Part shown: positions 22,921 through 35,282 of the stretch, piece by piece
Layout: the number at the start of each line of letters is the position of its first letter
Numbering within the stretch: the stretch's first letter is position 1
Source: Hygrocybe punicea
Taxonomy: Eukaryota > Basidiomycota > Agaricomycetes > Agaricales > Hygrophoraceae
Length of the DNA: 64,000 nucleotides
Direction: 5' to 3'
Assembly (NCBI GenBank): GCA_963556145.1
Contig: OY744467.1
Span: 1 to 64,000 of the forward strand
Notes under the pieces: generated by a model
Told to the model about the DNA's origin: nothing
The model's database searches: none
The model's input: only the letters and a program-made list of their open reading frames with translations
Translations under genes and position numbers: made by a program

Positions 22921-24070
22921 AGTGTATCATGACTCACATGATTGATATCTGTATTACATAACCATGGATCACGTGACTGAATCACATGATTATCACATGA
23001 TTTGCCATCACGATCACATGAGTGCACAGCATTACATAAGCGATCGTGGCCATATATTTCAATTTCTGTCTTGCATAATACACTTGCTATATATGCATGT
23101 ATATATATATAGATCGTACTGTTCTAACCTTCCGAGCAATGACGTTGTCAGACGAGCAACCTGCCGAGCACCTAATCGCGTTTAACCAGGTAATCATATG
23201 CTTATTTGTAGCACGGCTATCATACATAAGCCTAGTATGACTGGTATGACTGGTATGTACTGATGCGAACGAATAGAGCCTATTTGCTGATGGTCGCCAT
23301 GGCAACAGTGGCTTACCACATCGAACGGTGGTGACCGTCACCCGATCGGTGGCTGCGAGTGTCACGAACATCACGAACGTCACAAATATGATCCTGGCTA
23401 TAGATAATGACAGGAACATGTCGAAATGGGCTTGCTGGTGCATGTAACCGTTCGTTTCCACCCGAGAGTGTTCCTGGATGATCTCATCGCGTCCCCGGGC
23501 ATCGAATACACCATACAGCATTTTTTATAGCAAGAAGACAACCCAACTTTCAAATATTTGCGCACGTTTGGTCTCCACCCACATTTCGTGCCATCCCTCC
23601 TCGTACCGTCCTCTTTCAGGGTCCTCGCCATCGCGATCCTGGACCCCGATAACCCCCGGTGGACATCGCTTGCAGTGACTCATATATATGTCATATTTAT
23701 ACCCTTGTAATGGCTTTATCTTGTAACGCTTGCTTGGATATCACTTTCTTGCCCAAATGCGGTATGTGTTTCTCGTCCGCGGTCATTGCGGCTGCATTCA
23801 CAGGGTTCAAAAACCCCTGGTTCGTGTCGATTGCATAACATTCCCATGGTCGGTTCTCCCTCGCAAACCACTGTTCCCACGATTGTGCACCCTGTATAGT
23901 CACTGCTTGCAAATGGAATCCAACCATGGGAAGCACAAACTGACCACGCAGATCGGGGAATAGGAGCCTGGCTTTCAGAATCTGAGACAATTTCGGCGAT
24001 AGCTACACAGGTTCTTCCCTGCAAACCAAATCGGCGAATGCTACCATCTGCCACCCAGGAAAGCTATTAG
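22921..24070. mobile_element. Left-truncated copy of a 1.48-kb direct-terminal-repeat element
   Basis: This 1150-bp block matches 37394-38543 over its full length and ends with the same 24-bp terminal sequence at 24047-24070 (tctgccacccaggaaagc...). The left terminal repeat is missing. It contains the motif ccgagcaatgacgttgtcag at about 23136, shared with the 689-bp element family. The three differences I could find from the other copy (two near 23610, one near 23786) are all C/T or G/A changes at CpG sites. Open frames here show no recognisable protein. Confidence 0.8.
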
Positions 24071-24757
24071 GCATATATAAATCCCAGTTCTCTGCCAGGG
24101 TAACCAGGGTGGATATTCCTGTGTTCAATGGAATCGGAATCTTAGTAGCAGTAGTTATAGTATATTCTGTGTTACTAGTATATTCTGTGTCGAATACGAT
24201 GGTTACAGTACATCCTAACTGACCGAGCAATGACGTTGTCAGACCGAGAAACCTACCGAGCAGCTAATGTCGTTAACCGGGTATACCGTTGTTTATTTGT
24301 ATTTGTGGACGTCACGGTTGCGATCGTGGACCCTGAAAACCCCCCCGGACATGTGGTTCGGTGCTGACTAAGCAGGTCGCTGTCTCGCACATGGCCAGGG
24401 TGACAACAGGGCGACCGGGTGGCTGCAGGGTGAACCGGTGCGTGTACCTGTTTGCTTGGCTGGAGAATCTTGACCGTGGACCCTGAAAACCCCCCGGCGA
24501 ATGTCGTTCGGTGCTGACTAAGCAAGTTCCCGTCTCAGAAATGGCCAGGGTGACCGCAGGGTGACCGTGCCGTGACTGGGTGAACCGCTGCGCGTGCATG
24601 TTTGCTTGGCTGGCGAGAATCGACCGTGGACCCTGAAAACCCCCAGCCACCATCACCCTGACCTTCCCACGCCTCCAGGTTCCTTATAAATCCCAGTTCT
24701 CTGCCAGGGTAACCAGGGTGGATATTCCTGTGTTCAATGGAATCGGAATCTTAGTAG
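24069..24757. mobile_element. 689-bp element with 73-bp direct terminal repeats, copy A
   Basis: Direct repeats of about 73 bp (24077-24148 and 24685-24757, starting tataaatcccagttctctg and ending atcttagtag) flank a core with the motif gagcaatgacgttgtcag and three repeats of gtggaccctgaaaaccccc with accompanying gtgctgactaagca. It appears identical to copy B at 30199-30887. The layout resembles a terminal-repeat miniature retroelement, but I see no clear primer-binding site. Its right edge is exactly where the C48-like gene copy 1 begins. Confidence 0.75.
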
Positions 24758-27700
24758 GTTATTATCATATCGACTTTCCCTGGAATGATTGGAATGGTCC
24801 ACGGTTGTGGAATTTCTTGGCCGCTCTCCATGGTTGGCAAGCTGGAGACATAAATGAAGTCGAGGTGGTAGCCAGACAATGGCGTCAGGTCTGTCTTGTG
24901 CTCAAAATTCAGTTGATCTTTCTTTACGATTCTCTTTTCAGAATGGATTGGATTGTGGACCGATAACTGTCTCGGTGATTTTAGCTCTCTTGTCCAGAGG
25001 GTTGGAATTCGATGATTCCGGTCACATTCTCTGTCCCTCTATTCCTTGCGCTCATCTCCAGAGGCAGCATATGTTTGAGGTTATAGTGGAACAAACATTT
25101 ATTTGCTTCACCACCTGGAAAGCCATGAAAGAGTCCCATCCCATTGCTTGGGTTACTGAACCCATCCAAGCTTCCGTGGATATGCTGGAGTCTGGTCAAG
25201 AATGGCTGACCAAAATCAGCAGAATGTCAAAACAATTTAAGAAGGCCCAATCCCATTGCCCAGATTGCAAACGAAGTAGAACCATTATGGCGGCCAAGAT
25301 CAAATCCTCGTCTAACCCACATTCAAGTTCCAATGATAGCCAGAGTGGCAATGAGCCAGAGAGCGAGGACCAGGAGAGCAGTGAGTAACATTCTTGTGTT
25401 TCTGATGAGTATTCCTTTCATCTTGACACGATTCTGCAGGACAACAAAAATTCCCTGCTCATCTCAAGAATAATACGTTCATGAAAGGGGCTCGAAACAG
25501 AGCATTCTTGGCGCCTCGTAGGTTGAAAGCCACCGATAACACGATTCCCTTGCCACCCCAACGTTTCATCCCTCTTCCTTCTAATTCCAATTTCGATGAG
25601 TATTTCCTGGGGCCGACCTTGGAAGACAATGCGACGTATCCAAAATATCTTGACAATTTCCCAACCAATCCTTTTGCCATGCCCACCATCCGTTCATCAT
25701 GGGAACATTACAAAGACTATGGTTACAGGTTGGAACCCAGTTTCGCCCTCATGTTCAATAATGTCGACCCGATCCTCGTCCAAGAACATCTCCTGCCTGT
25801 CGGGTCATCACTCACAGGGGAAAGCACCTCCGATCACATCACCGGTGATTATTCTCTGGCAAGACGTGGTCACGAGGACATCAATGTCGATGTTAATGAT
25901 ATTGTGACTATGGGAATGGAAGACATGTTGTCTCATGCTGGTAGAGAAAACTCCATAGAGAGTTTTAATGCCTTTGTTTGCGGTCGATCTTCTTATGGCC
26001 ATTATATCCACCTATCTCTCGAGGAAGACAAAGTTCATTTGGAGGAAGATGAAATAACCTCGTGTTTCGACATCGATAGCATGATCTGGGTCACTCACAA
26101 ACTCCATTTTCTTCAAGCCATCAAGATGTTCGTGTTGCCATACGAAAGGAGGGAAGCTCCTATCCACAGAAACAATCACGTTTATGTGGACATCCTTCTT
26201 CCTCGTTCAGAGCTCGACAAGGACAGCGGTGGTCGATCAGAGTGGCTATCCAAGTCATTTCCTTTGTCTGGAATACCTCACACCCACTTTGCTCATCTTG
26301 GAGATGGTGCAGGAAGCGTGAACATATATGTTTTCTTTCCACGGATGATTCACCGGGACGAGTTCAGGGGCTTTCGAGTCAACCGGATTCCTTTCGAAGT
26401 GCAATCTTTGTGGTTTACAGAGGTCGTCCTCCCTTCCATCATTGCCTCCACAGTTCCTGGCTGTTTGGAGTACACAGATTTCACTCTGGATGAGTGGAGA
26501 TGGAAGGCTTCAGTAAATCATAGATTCGTCGACACCAAGACCACTCCTGTTCGTGCTTCTGCCCTTGATGATTTGCAGTATTGCATGAAGAAAATCATTA
26601 TGGAAAATCCTGACAATCTCGATCTCTTCGGTTCCTTCTTCTTCGTTTGCGACTTTCGAAGCTCCAAAGGCCTTACCGTGGAGGATGACCCCTATCAAGC
26701 TTTGATGAGGGAGTACCCCGGAATGGATTGGGACTATGCTATGGATCGATCCAATGGACAGCTCTTCCTCGACTTTGGGATTTCTTTCCATCCAAATCCC
26801 AAAGATGCAACCCCTTTGGTCGGTCTTTGGAAGCTGCCCGTTGTGCAAGGTTCATATCAAGCCGCTGGGATGAAGCAGAGCACCATCCATAACACCAACA
26901 CTCTGGCACAGTATGGTGGCATGCAGGCTGAAATGCAACAGGAGAGGATGAAGGCAGTCCAGTTTACTTTTCGTTCTTCCTATGGCCTGTACTTTGAGGC
27001 CATTCGCCGTCCAGGGTCTAACTCCTACTTTTGCGAGGACCGTGAGGCTTACTTTGCCTCCCCCACTTTCCTCGACTGTTGCAAAAGATATGGTGGCATG
27101 TTCAAGGGTGCCAAAAGAAAGTCATTCGGGGTTAGAGAAGAAATTCGTGGAAGTGGACTGGCCATCAAGACGGCTTTGATGTCCGCAAAAAGAAAGGCTA
27201 GTTTGCTGTGTGTCTCTGGTGGTTTTCTTCTACATCTGACTTGCAGTATTTTGTGATCCAGGCATTGGATTACTTGCGGTCAGATCCCGTGTTGTGGGTT
27301 AAATCCGATCTTTGGTTCACCTTTGTGGGAAGGAGAATGTTGGAGCTCAAAAACTTCCAACTCAAGTTGTCGAAATCACGTCCCTCCAACTATGGAATCA
27401 TCACTAGTCTGATCATGCATCTGATCCGGAACATCATCACCACCCCCATAAACATCTACAGCTATCTTAACGCTGCTCTCATTGACCTCAATTTCGGTCC
27501 CTGCATAGAAAGATTTGGAATGTTCTTTCTGCATGATATAGACATTTCCAACAACATCTTTCTTCCAGGATTGGAGCAAAACGACGACGATGAGGTGGCC
27601 AAGGTGATGAAGCTGGACAAGAGGGCACGCAAAAAGGCTAGGACAATCAATTTCATCAATTCTGAACCAAATGCTCAGTATCCCATCGGTGACTCGCCTC

Positions 27701-28629
27701 CCTGGAAGTTGGTGGTTCAAGCTGTTCAAGACTCACCGGAGACGATGTTGAAGGCTTGGGAATGGAGTGCCATGTATGACCAGCACGCTCAGGCAAATGA
27801 CCTATTTATCAGAATGACGGTCGATCTCTGGCTTACCGTGGTGGACGATGCCATGTATGGCCTACCTCCCAAGCCCACCACCCTTCAAGAAGCCATGGAA
27901 TGTTGGACGGTACAAGCCATACAGGCATCTTTTCGTAACTGCACGTTCTTGGCTTCAAGCTACAATCTTCGAGGGGCAAAGACCGGACAAAAACACTCTT
28001 CGTTTCGCTCGATGCTCTCCATCTTTTTCCCCGCTCCCGATGCTGGTTTCAATGCCAACTCTGTTTGGCAGCCATTGATGGATAAGGGTTATATTGGGGA
28101 ATATCATCATCTGTGCAAGACACTTTCCGAGCGTCGGCTCCTGGAGATTAACACGGGGCTTAGCATCATCTTTGCTCACCTTCAGTGTCTTCCTGTCAGC
28201 AAACGATGCCAGGAAGGTGGAAGAAGATGTGGAACGATATGGAAGACACGCAATGGTTACATCGAGCTGGTCACCAACTCAAGATACTACAAGCTGGCCA
28301 GGATTGGGAATGTCACCAGAGAGAAGAAACCGGTGAGAACGAGGGTAAAGGCATCCACAGCTGTGATAGCTGCGAAATTGGATCAAGAGCATCGCGGAAT
28401 CCCATACAAAGTAAGCAGACGTGAATACAGGGATCGTCAAAAGTCCTGGAAGAAGGCAAATTTCCGCAAGCCTCCAGCAAGAAGACAAGAGGTCCAATCT
28501 GAGGAGAGCAGTGTCGGTGAAAGCAACGGTGATTCCACTGATGACAGCGACGATGGTGGCAGTGGGAGTTCAGAGATTGAGAAGAGTGGTGATACATGTT
28601 CAGAGAATGATGAGACAGGTGAAGAGTAG
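24758..28629 (+). pseudogene. C48/Ulp1-like protein gene, copy 1, 5' truncated
   Basis: The coding sequence starts abruptly at the edge of the 689-bp element, in the middle of a protease-like domain. An intron at 24889-24941 joins the coding halves of the catalytic motif QNGLDCGP. A second intron (25381-25439) leads to a long exon (to about 27211) homologous to copy 2 (shared IDSLIWVT/IDSMIWVT, GMDWDYAMDRS/GLDWDYTLDRS and a D-G-x-G block). The last part ends at 28629 with a Ser/Asp/Glu-rich tail. The junction near 27200 needs a 35-nt intron or reflects decay. The expected catalytic His region is lost by the truncation. The large middle domain is not one I recognise. Confidence 0.7.
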
Positions 28630-28689
28630 TAGTGTCTAGACATTGAGCAGCATGAAAATACTTGTTCTAGAGGCTATTGAACCATTAGA

Positions 28690-30065
28690 TATCAATGGAA
28701 TCATCTCCAAGACGGTTTTATGAATGTATTGAGTTACCCCCTGTTATAGCACAGGTTCTTGGCCAGCTAGGAACCTCAAATCACTTGACCTAGGGGTTAT
28801 TTCACCATGGGTTCTCAATGGAGTCATCTCCGGGTCCATTTTGTGCATGCATTCTTGAGATATATGAATGTGCTCCTCCTACCCCCTGACAGAGCACATG
28901 CTCTGGGCCAGCTAGCAACCCGAGATCACTTGTCCAGGGGGCTAGTTGATCATCAGATTTCATTGAAATGATCTCCCGGATACTTTGGTGAATGCATTCT
29001 TGAGATACACCAATGTGCTCCTCATACCCCCTAGCATAGCACATGCTCCTGGCCAGCTAGTGACCTAAAATCCCATGTCCAGGGGGTAAGTTGATCCCCA
29101 GATCGCAATGGAATCATCTCCCAGACCATTTTATGAATGCATTCTTGAGATTTAGGAATGTGCTCCTCCTACCCCCCTGGCATAGCACAGGTTCCTGGAG
29201 AGCTAGCAGCCTCAAATCACTTGTTCTGGGGGCTATTTGATTACCACATTCCATTGAAACAATCTCCCGGACACTTTGGTGAATGCATTCTTGAGATATA
29301 CCCATGTGCTCCTCATACCCCCCTGACATAACACATGTTCCTGGCCAGCTAGCAACCCCAAATGACTTGTCCTGGGGGTTATTTGATCACCACATTCCAT
29401 TGAAATGATCTCCCACACCCTTTTATGAATGCATTCTTGAGATACAGCAATGTGCTCCTCATACCCCCCTGGCATAGCACAGGTTGCTGGCCAGCTAGCA
29501 ACCTCAAATCACTTGTTCTAGGGGATATTTTATCATGGGAGTTCAATGGAGTCATCTCCCAGACCCTTTTATGAATGCATTCTTGAGATATGCCCATGTG
29601 CTCCTCATACCCCCCTTGTACAGCACATGTTCCTGGCCAGCTAGGAATCTGAAATCACTTGTTCTGGGGGTTATTTAACCATGGGAATGCAATGGAGTCA
29701 TCTCCCAGACCATTTTATGAATGCATTCTTGAGATATGCCCATGTGCTCCTCATACCCCCCTAGTACAGCACATGTTCCTGGCCAGCTAGGAACCTCTAA
29801 TCACTTGTTCTGGGGGTTATTTAACCATGGGAATGCAATGGAGTCATCTCCCAGACCATTTTATGAATGCATTCTTGAGATATGCCCATGTGCTCCTCAT
29901 AACCCCCTTGTATAGCACATGTTCCAGGGCAGCTTGTAACCTCAAATCACTTGTTCTGGGGGCTATTTGATCACCACATTCCATTGAAATAATCTCCCGG
30001 ACCATTTTGTGAATGCATTCTTGAGATATGCCAATGTGCTCCTCATACCACCTTCTACCCCTTGT
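28690..30065. repeat. 146-bp tandem array
   Basis: Nine to ten units of 145-146 bp; attcttgaga recurs at 28851, 28996, 29141, 29287, 29433, 29579, 29725, 29871 and 30017. Each unit also carries cctggccagctag, gtgctcctc and a catctccc motif. The array lies between the inverted copies of the C48-like gene. Minus-strand open frames of 70-90 codons are translations of the unit. Confidence 0.95.
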
Positions 30066-30198
30066 TTGCACCATAGCTCCAAAACCGGTCCGCCAATTTT
30101 GTTCAAAATTTGCACAGGACATCTCATGGGTTATATGATGACTCTAAACCATCCCACCAAGTCAGATTTTGGTGCAAATTTTCCAATGCATTGCTACC
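30066..30198. repeat. Diverged relative of the shared right-end segment
   Basis: The block beginning ctccaaaaccggtccgcca resembles the ends at 10004, 36939 and 40896, both in the accggtccgcc core and in the following sequence up to an attgctaccag edge, after which the 689-bp element starts. It implies an old, diverged member of the same repeat family. Confidence 0.5.
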
Positions 30199-30887
30199 AG
30201 GCATATATAAATCCCAGTTCTCTGCCAGGGTAACCAGGGTGGATATTCCTGTGTTCAATGGAATCGGAATCTTAGTAGCAGTAGTTATAGTATATTCTGT
30301 GTTACTAGTATATTCTGTGTCGAATACGATGGTTACAGTACATCCTAACTGACCGAGCAATGACGTTGTCAGACCGAGAAACCTACCGAGCAGCTAATGT
30401 CGTTAACCGGGTATACCGTTGTTTATTTGTATTTGTGGACGTCACGGTTGCGATCGTGGACCCTGAAAACCCCCCCGGACATGTGGTTCGGTGCTGACTA
30501 AGCAGGTCGCTGTCTCGCACATGGCCAGGGTGACAACAGGGCGACCGGGTGGCTGCAGGGTGAACCGGTGCGTGTACCTGTTTGCTTGGCTGGAGAATCT
30601 TGACCGTGGACCCTGAAAACCCCCCGGCGAATGTCGTTCGGTGCTGACTAAGCAAGTTCCCGTCTCAGAAATGGCCAGGGTGACCGCAGGGTGACCGTGC
30701 CGTGACTGGGTGAACCGCTGCGCGTGCATGTTTGCTTGGCTGGCGAGAATCGACCGTGGACCCTGAAAACCCCCAGCCACCATCACCCTGACCTTCCCAC
30801 GCCTCCAGGTTCCTTATAAATCCCAGTTCTCTGCCAGGGTAACCAGGGTGGATATTCCTGTGTTCAATGGAATCGGAATCTTAGTAG
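30199..30887. mobile_element. 689-bp element with 73-bp direct terminal repeats, copy B
   Basis: This copy has the same length, orientation and, as far as I can read, sequence as copy A at 24069-24757. The terminal direct repeats lie at about 30207-30278 and 30815-30887. Its right edge coincides with the 3' truncation of the inverted C48-like gene copy 2. Near-identity suggests recent movement or gene conversion. Confidence 0.75.
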
Positions 30888-33800
30888 GTGAGCGTCCTGT
30901 GCGTCTCCCTTAGAGTCCAGCACTCCAATGCCTCCCGCAATGACCCAGGTAGGACAGTCTTCGTGCACCATTTCTCATTCAGACTGGCCCAGATATGAGT
31001 GGTGAATAGTTTGAACAGTCTCTCAGCGACACCCTCGATATCTTCCAAGTCAGGTGTCCAGATGAGGGGCCTCATCAATCTCCATGGAGTCTCCTTCAGG
31101 CAGTGTTCCACCTCCTTCCACGTGGGAGTCTGTCCAATGGGATATCGCTCTTCATCCTCAACCTCGGGGCTCGGAACTCTGATTCGCTTTCTCTTCTGCT
31201 TAACACCCAACGTCCGGAGGATATCCATGTCATCTCGATCCAACACTTCCGGAAGACAATTGTCTTTGGACAGGTCGAGGTTGTGGAGAAACAACATGCC
31301 AAAGCGGTCGACAACCTGCCTGTAACGAAGCAAGCCCAATGTTTCCCGCACACATGAGCTGACCATGCTGGGGCTGAACAACACAGACTGCAGCATGTAT
31401 GTCAAAAGGCCTGTCATGACCCCATAGTTTCCTGGGACAGTCTCGGCCAACAACTGTTGTGTGTTGCGGATCGCAGCCATTCGCTGGGCAAGGAATGTGA
31501 ACCAGGTATGAGATGGCAGCCATAGGATGGGCTGTGAAGCTACCATGTCCTCAACCTGAGCCAATGTCAGTGATATGAGGACATCATGAAATGGAAAACC
31601 TCACCATGCTATCAGCACCCTCCATGAAAGCTTCCAAGATCTGGCCTCCCACTCGAAACTCGTCCCTCACACCATAAGACCTTTTGCCTGCATCAGTGGT
31701 GTAGATTTGCATGACCTGATCGATTTCAGAGAGAAAGTTTGGGTCCAGATTGTAAGCTTCCTTCTCACTGAACAAGTCTCTGCCATTGTCCAGCTTGCGG
31801 GTCACTTCGTAGGCTTGATTATATGATGAGCGAAACATGATGTGGTTCCTCCGACATCTCACTCCACCCATCTCAGCCTGTAGGCCACCATAGCGGCTCA
31901 ACGTGTTCAGATGGTGAATGGTCCCCATGGTGTAACCTCCAAGTCCATATGAAGCCTCTAAGGAATCCAATTTCCAAAGTCCCACAAGAGGTTCTGGGTT
32001 TTTGGCATTGTAGGTGATGCCCAGGTCCATGTAGAGTTCTCCATGAGACCGATCCAGTGTGTAATCCCAGTCCAGACCAGGAAACTCCATCCAAAAATCC
32101 TCAAAACAGGTTTTCAAGCATTCCTGGTTGCCTGTGGCGATTTCTTTGGTGTAGAGTTTGGAACCTTTAATTTCCAGCACAAAGAAGAATGAGCCAAACA
32201 TCCCCAAGGCATCTGGCGACTCATCAATCTGCCAGCAGAGTGAGACATCATGAAAACCAACCATCATTGGGGAATGGCTCACCAGTCTTCTCATGTGTTG
32301 AAGCAAAAGTCGGAAAGAGGCCCGTTTGAATGGAAACGTTGGAGACTTTCCAGATTCCACCTTGAATTTCCCCTTGGCAGATGCCTTGAACCTCATCTGC
32401 TTACTGCTGAGAGCCATGTATGGATAGAACGCATCATCCATCGCCAAAAGCATTGCTGGGCTGACCACCTTGTTCCAAAACTGTCCCTGAATATCCCAAG
32501 GCACCATGCTCATCCATTGTCCTGTGTATTCATGCCGATGTGAGATGCGAGGAAATACCAGATACAAGTTCATCAAGCCGGATCCATCTCCCAACTTGCC
32601 AAAGGCAACATGTGGCAGCCTGCTGAGGCGGAAAGTTTTGGTTTCGAATTCCGTTCTTGGGCCCAGAGACTCCTTATCTTCTTGAGACTGAGGCAAGAGT
32701 AGTTCCACGTAAACATGGTTGTGCTTGGAAATTGGAGCCTTGTGACGGATTTGCGGCAAAGTAAAGATGTTGATCGCGTGTTTGAACTCAGGCTCCGTTG
32801 TCACCCAAATCAAGCTGTCGATGTCCCAGGACACAACAATTTCCTCCGGCTTGACAGCATCTCTCCCCAAGTCCAACCGCACATGTAAGCCCTCTGAAGT
32901 TAGACCCGTCAGGAAGACATCCAGGTTCCCTGCATGCTGAGCCTCCTCAATCATCTCAGCTGCACCCATGATGCAGCTGTCATCACACTCCATATCGTCC
33001 TCGTGGTCATTCAGAGGTGGTGTGGCAAGGCCAACAGGCATCAAATGTTCCTTGACCAGAACAGGAGGGCGATTGAAAAACCGATGAGAATATGATGGCA
33101 ATAACCGCCAACCATAGTCTTTGTACATGGTCCATGGACTTTTGACAATCCGATTTGCAAGGTACACCAAAGACTGCGAGGCAAGCTGAATGATGGTGTC
33201 TGGAATGGAATCCAGTGTCTCCAGTGTCGGTCCACCCTCGTAGTCATCAAATTCATCACTGAATCGTGGCCATAGGTTGCGAAGGCTCTGAAGAGGTGGA
33301 AGTTCTGGTGGATTTGCTGGTCGAGGGAACCGTCCTAATCGAGCAATGGTCCAGTCCTGCACATGTTTTCCCTTGTTTACAACAGCAGGTGGTGGACTCT
33401 ATGTAATAATACAATTTGTAAGCATTGTCTCACTGCTGAGGTGGTGGCTACTGACCTTGGAGTTATGACCATCAGATCCACTGTCAGAGTCCTGGGTTTC
33501 ATTGATGGTCTTCTTTCTCTGGTCTCCTCCTCGCGCCGACAACCCATGAAGCTGGGGCTTGGCTGGCCAGCTCGCATGGTTCCTGGTTAACAGCTGTCTG
33601 CATAGAGCACATCGCTTCATTGCCCTCTGAAGGTTTTCCACTACCTCCCTCACTCTCCTTCCTGTATGGTTCTCCAGCTCATCCACCACTGCTTCCTCTG
33701 GTGCAGGAAAATTGTGATGTGCCGCATCCAAGCCGAGATAGTCGTGGTAGGCGGCAACTGCATGAACGTGGACTTCATTTGCGATACGAATCCTCATGCT

Positions 33801-34806
33801 GTGGCAACATGCTAGGTTGGGCTTCTGCCACAGGCCTTCTTGGGTGCGAAAGCCACGAGTCCAGATCTCTTCAAGCACCTGACCTGTCGTGGGTCCACAG
33901 TCACGGCCATTCTGCAACCAGTTCACCTTGGAAACTGTCATCTCCGTGCACTCCCAACCATGAAGCTTCGCTAGCTTCTCCCAGATCTGTGGCCCACCCC
34001 ATGCATCCCAGTCTGTGGCAACCAGCTCTGAGCCGTATGCCATGTAATTCATCCCCAGAACATGGACCCTTTGCTCTTCTGGTTGCCAGTATACCACACA
34101 GTAGTGATTACCTCCTCGGTACTCCCCTTTCTCATTCAGACTTCGCCCCGTGTTTAACATCCCAACAAGTGGAGCCAGCTCACATGGTTCTTCCAGTGGC
34201 AAGTGGTAGGTTTCACGGAATTGCCGAATTTCAACATCCGTTATGGTTTCCAGCATCCACCAGTTGAATGAAATGTATCGTCCCACCGGGCATCCGAGCT
34301 CAAGCCAAAGGTGAGACAACCAGAAGTCCAGCAGTAACCCATCTAGCCATGTGCGATCTTTGAGTGTCGACAACTGAAGCAGAGCTCCACCCCATTTAAG
34401 GGGATGTAGCAACTCCAATGCTGAATAATGAACACATTGTGATAAGATGATTGAGGTTTTCAGAGTGGATGACTGACCAAGAACTGATGGACCTACAACC
34501 TCCTGATCAGGTGGGTCATTCCCTTCTGCAGCTGGTACAGCTGGTGCAGGTTCATATGAACTGTTGGACCCAGTCCCATCTTCACTCTCAGGGATTGACT
34601 GTGAAGCCTCGTCAGATGAAACATAAATGGGGACAGGTGGTGTTGACTGCGATGGAACTGCAGGGCGTTGACTAGGGGAGTTGCACCCAGATGCAACAGA
34701 TACATCTTCTGGTGTTGATGGCTGAAGGTTTCAGTTTGAGCATGGAAAATCTGAAACAAGATCAAGCTACCAACAGGACTGTCAAACCATCGTGCTTGAC
34801 CTTCAT
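30888..34806 (-). pseudogene. C48/Ulp1-like protein gene, copy 2, 3' truncated
   Basis: The 5' end is uncertain; an ATG at 34806 with a short first exon, or an exon further upstream near 35039, would fit. A Ser/Pro/Glu-rich stretch leads into a domain with a His-Trp pair (NHYCVVYW, about 34085-34115), an Asp-rich DWDAWGG block and the QNGRDCGP motif (about 33893-33920), the His-Asp-Gln-Cys order of Ulp1/C48 peptidases. Introns at 33399-33455 and 31556-31604 join the middle 590-residue domain and the third part. The third part stops at the 689-bp element, losing about 240 residues that copy 1 still has. Compared with copy 1 it keeps the N-terminus and lacks the C-terminus. The peptidase assignment is from motif order only. 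Confidence 0.7.
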
Positions 34807-34846
34807 CTTCACATGTCTATGATAATGAGAAAATGAGTGAGAGCAA

Positions 34847-35077
34847 TCACCGGACAATTCTGAAACAACACTCCACCGGAAATGTAACCCCTACAAAGGT
34901 CGACTGTAAGCTTGCCATGTTCATTTGTAAACTTGCCAAGTCGGCCTCCAACTCATTTGTTTCGGGCTGGGATTCTTCATCCAGCAACTGTTCAAGGGTT
35001 GCAAGACTATTTTGAAGTTCGGTGAGATCTGTTAACATGGTACTCGAGCTGTCTGTGGTTTTAATTTGTTGTGTCAA
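34847..35077 (-). CDS. Possible short coiled-coil exon or small protein
   Basis: A 76-codon frame reads as a Leu/Glu-rich helix (TELQNSLATLEQLLDEE). The equivalent reading is conserved with substitutions at 9184-9290 and 40078-40185, suggesting it was coding when those copies formed. It may be the true first exon of the C48-like gene to its left, because a short intron (about 34824-34857) would keep the frame into the exon at 34806, or a separate small gene divergent from the BAH-PHD gene. An unoccupied hAT target site (34862-34869) lies inside it. Confidence 0.4.
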   Translation of the reverse strand: MTQQIKTTDSSSTMLTDLTELQNSLATLEQLLDEESQPETNELEADLASLQMNMASLQSTFVGVTFPVECCFRIVR

Positions 35078-35282
35078 TTGTCAATTGGAAGGCTATATAT
35101 TGGCTGGGCCATGAGGCTCAGGCACCAGATTAGGGCATGAGGCTAAGCATGAGATTAGGGCATGAGGCTAGGCACCATCATCACCTGTCCATTCAATTTC
35201 ATATTTGATCAGACTGGTGCCTGAATTTAATATTGGTGAAAATCCCCTATAAAAGACCCATCTATCCGGGATATAATTATCA

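Noticed and set aside
21238..22932. Pro-rich plus-strand frame of 235 codons and Gly-rich minus-strand frames
   Set aside because: The 45-bp and hexamer repeats are open on both strands by composition and are broken by unit-length changes.
23697..24054. Minus-strand frames of 97 and 112 codons conserved in two element copies (also 38170-38527)
   Set aside because: They overlap each other in different frames, and conservation only reflects near-identity of the duplicated elements. No family features are visible.
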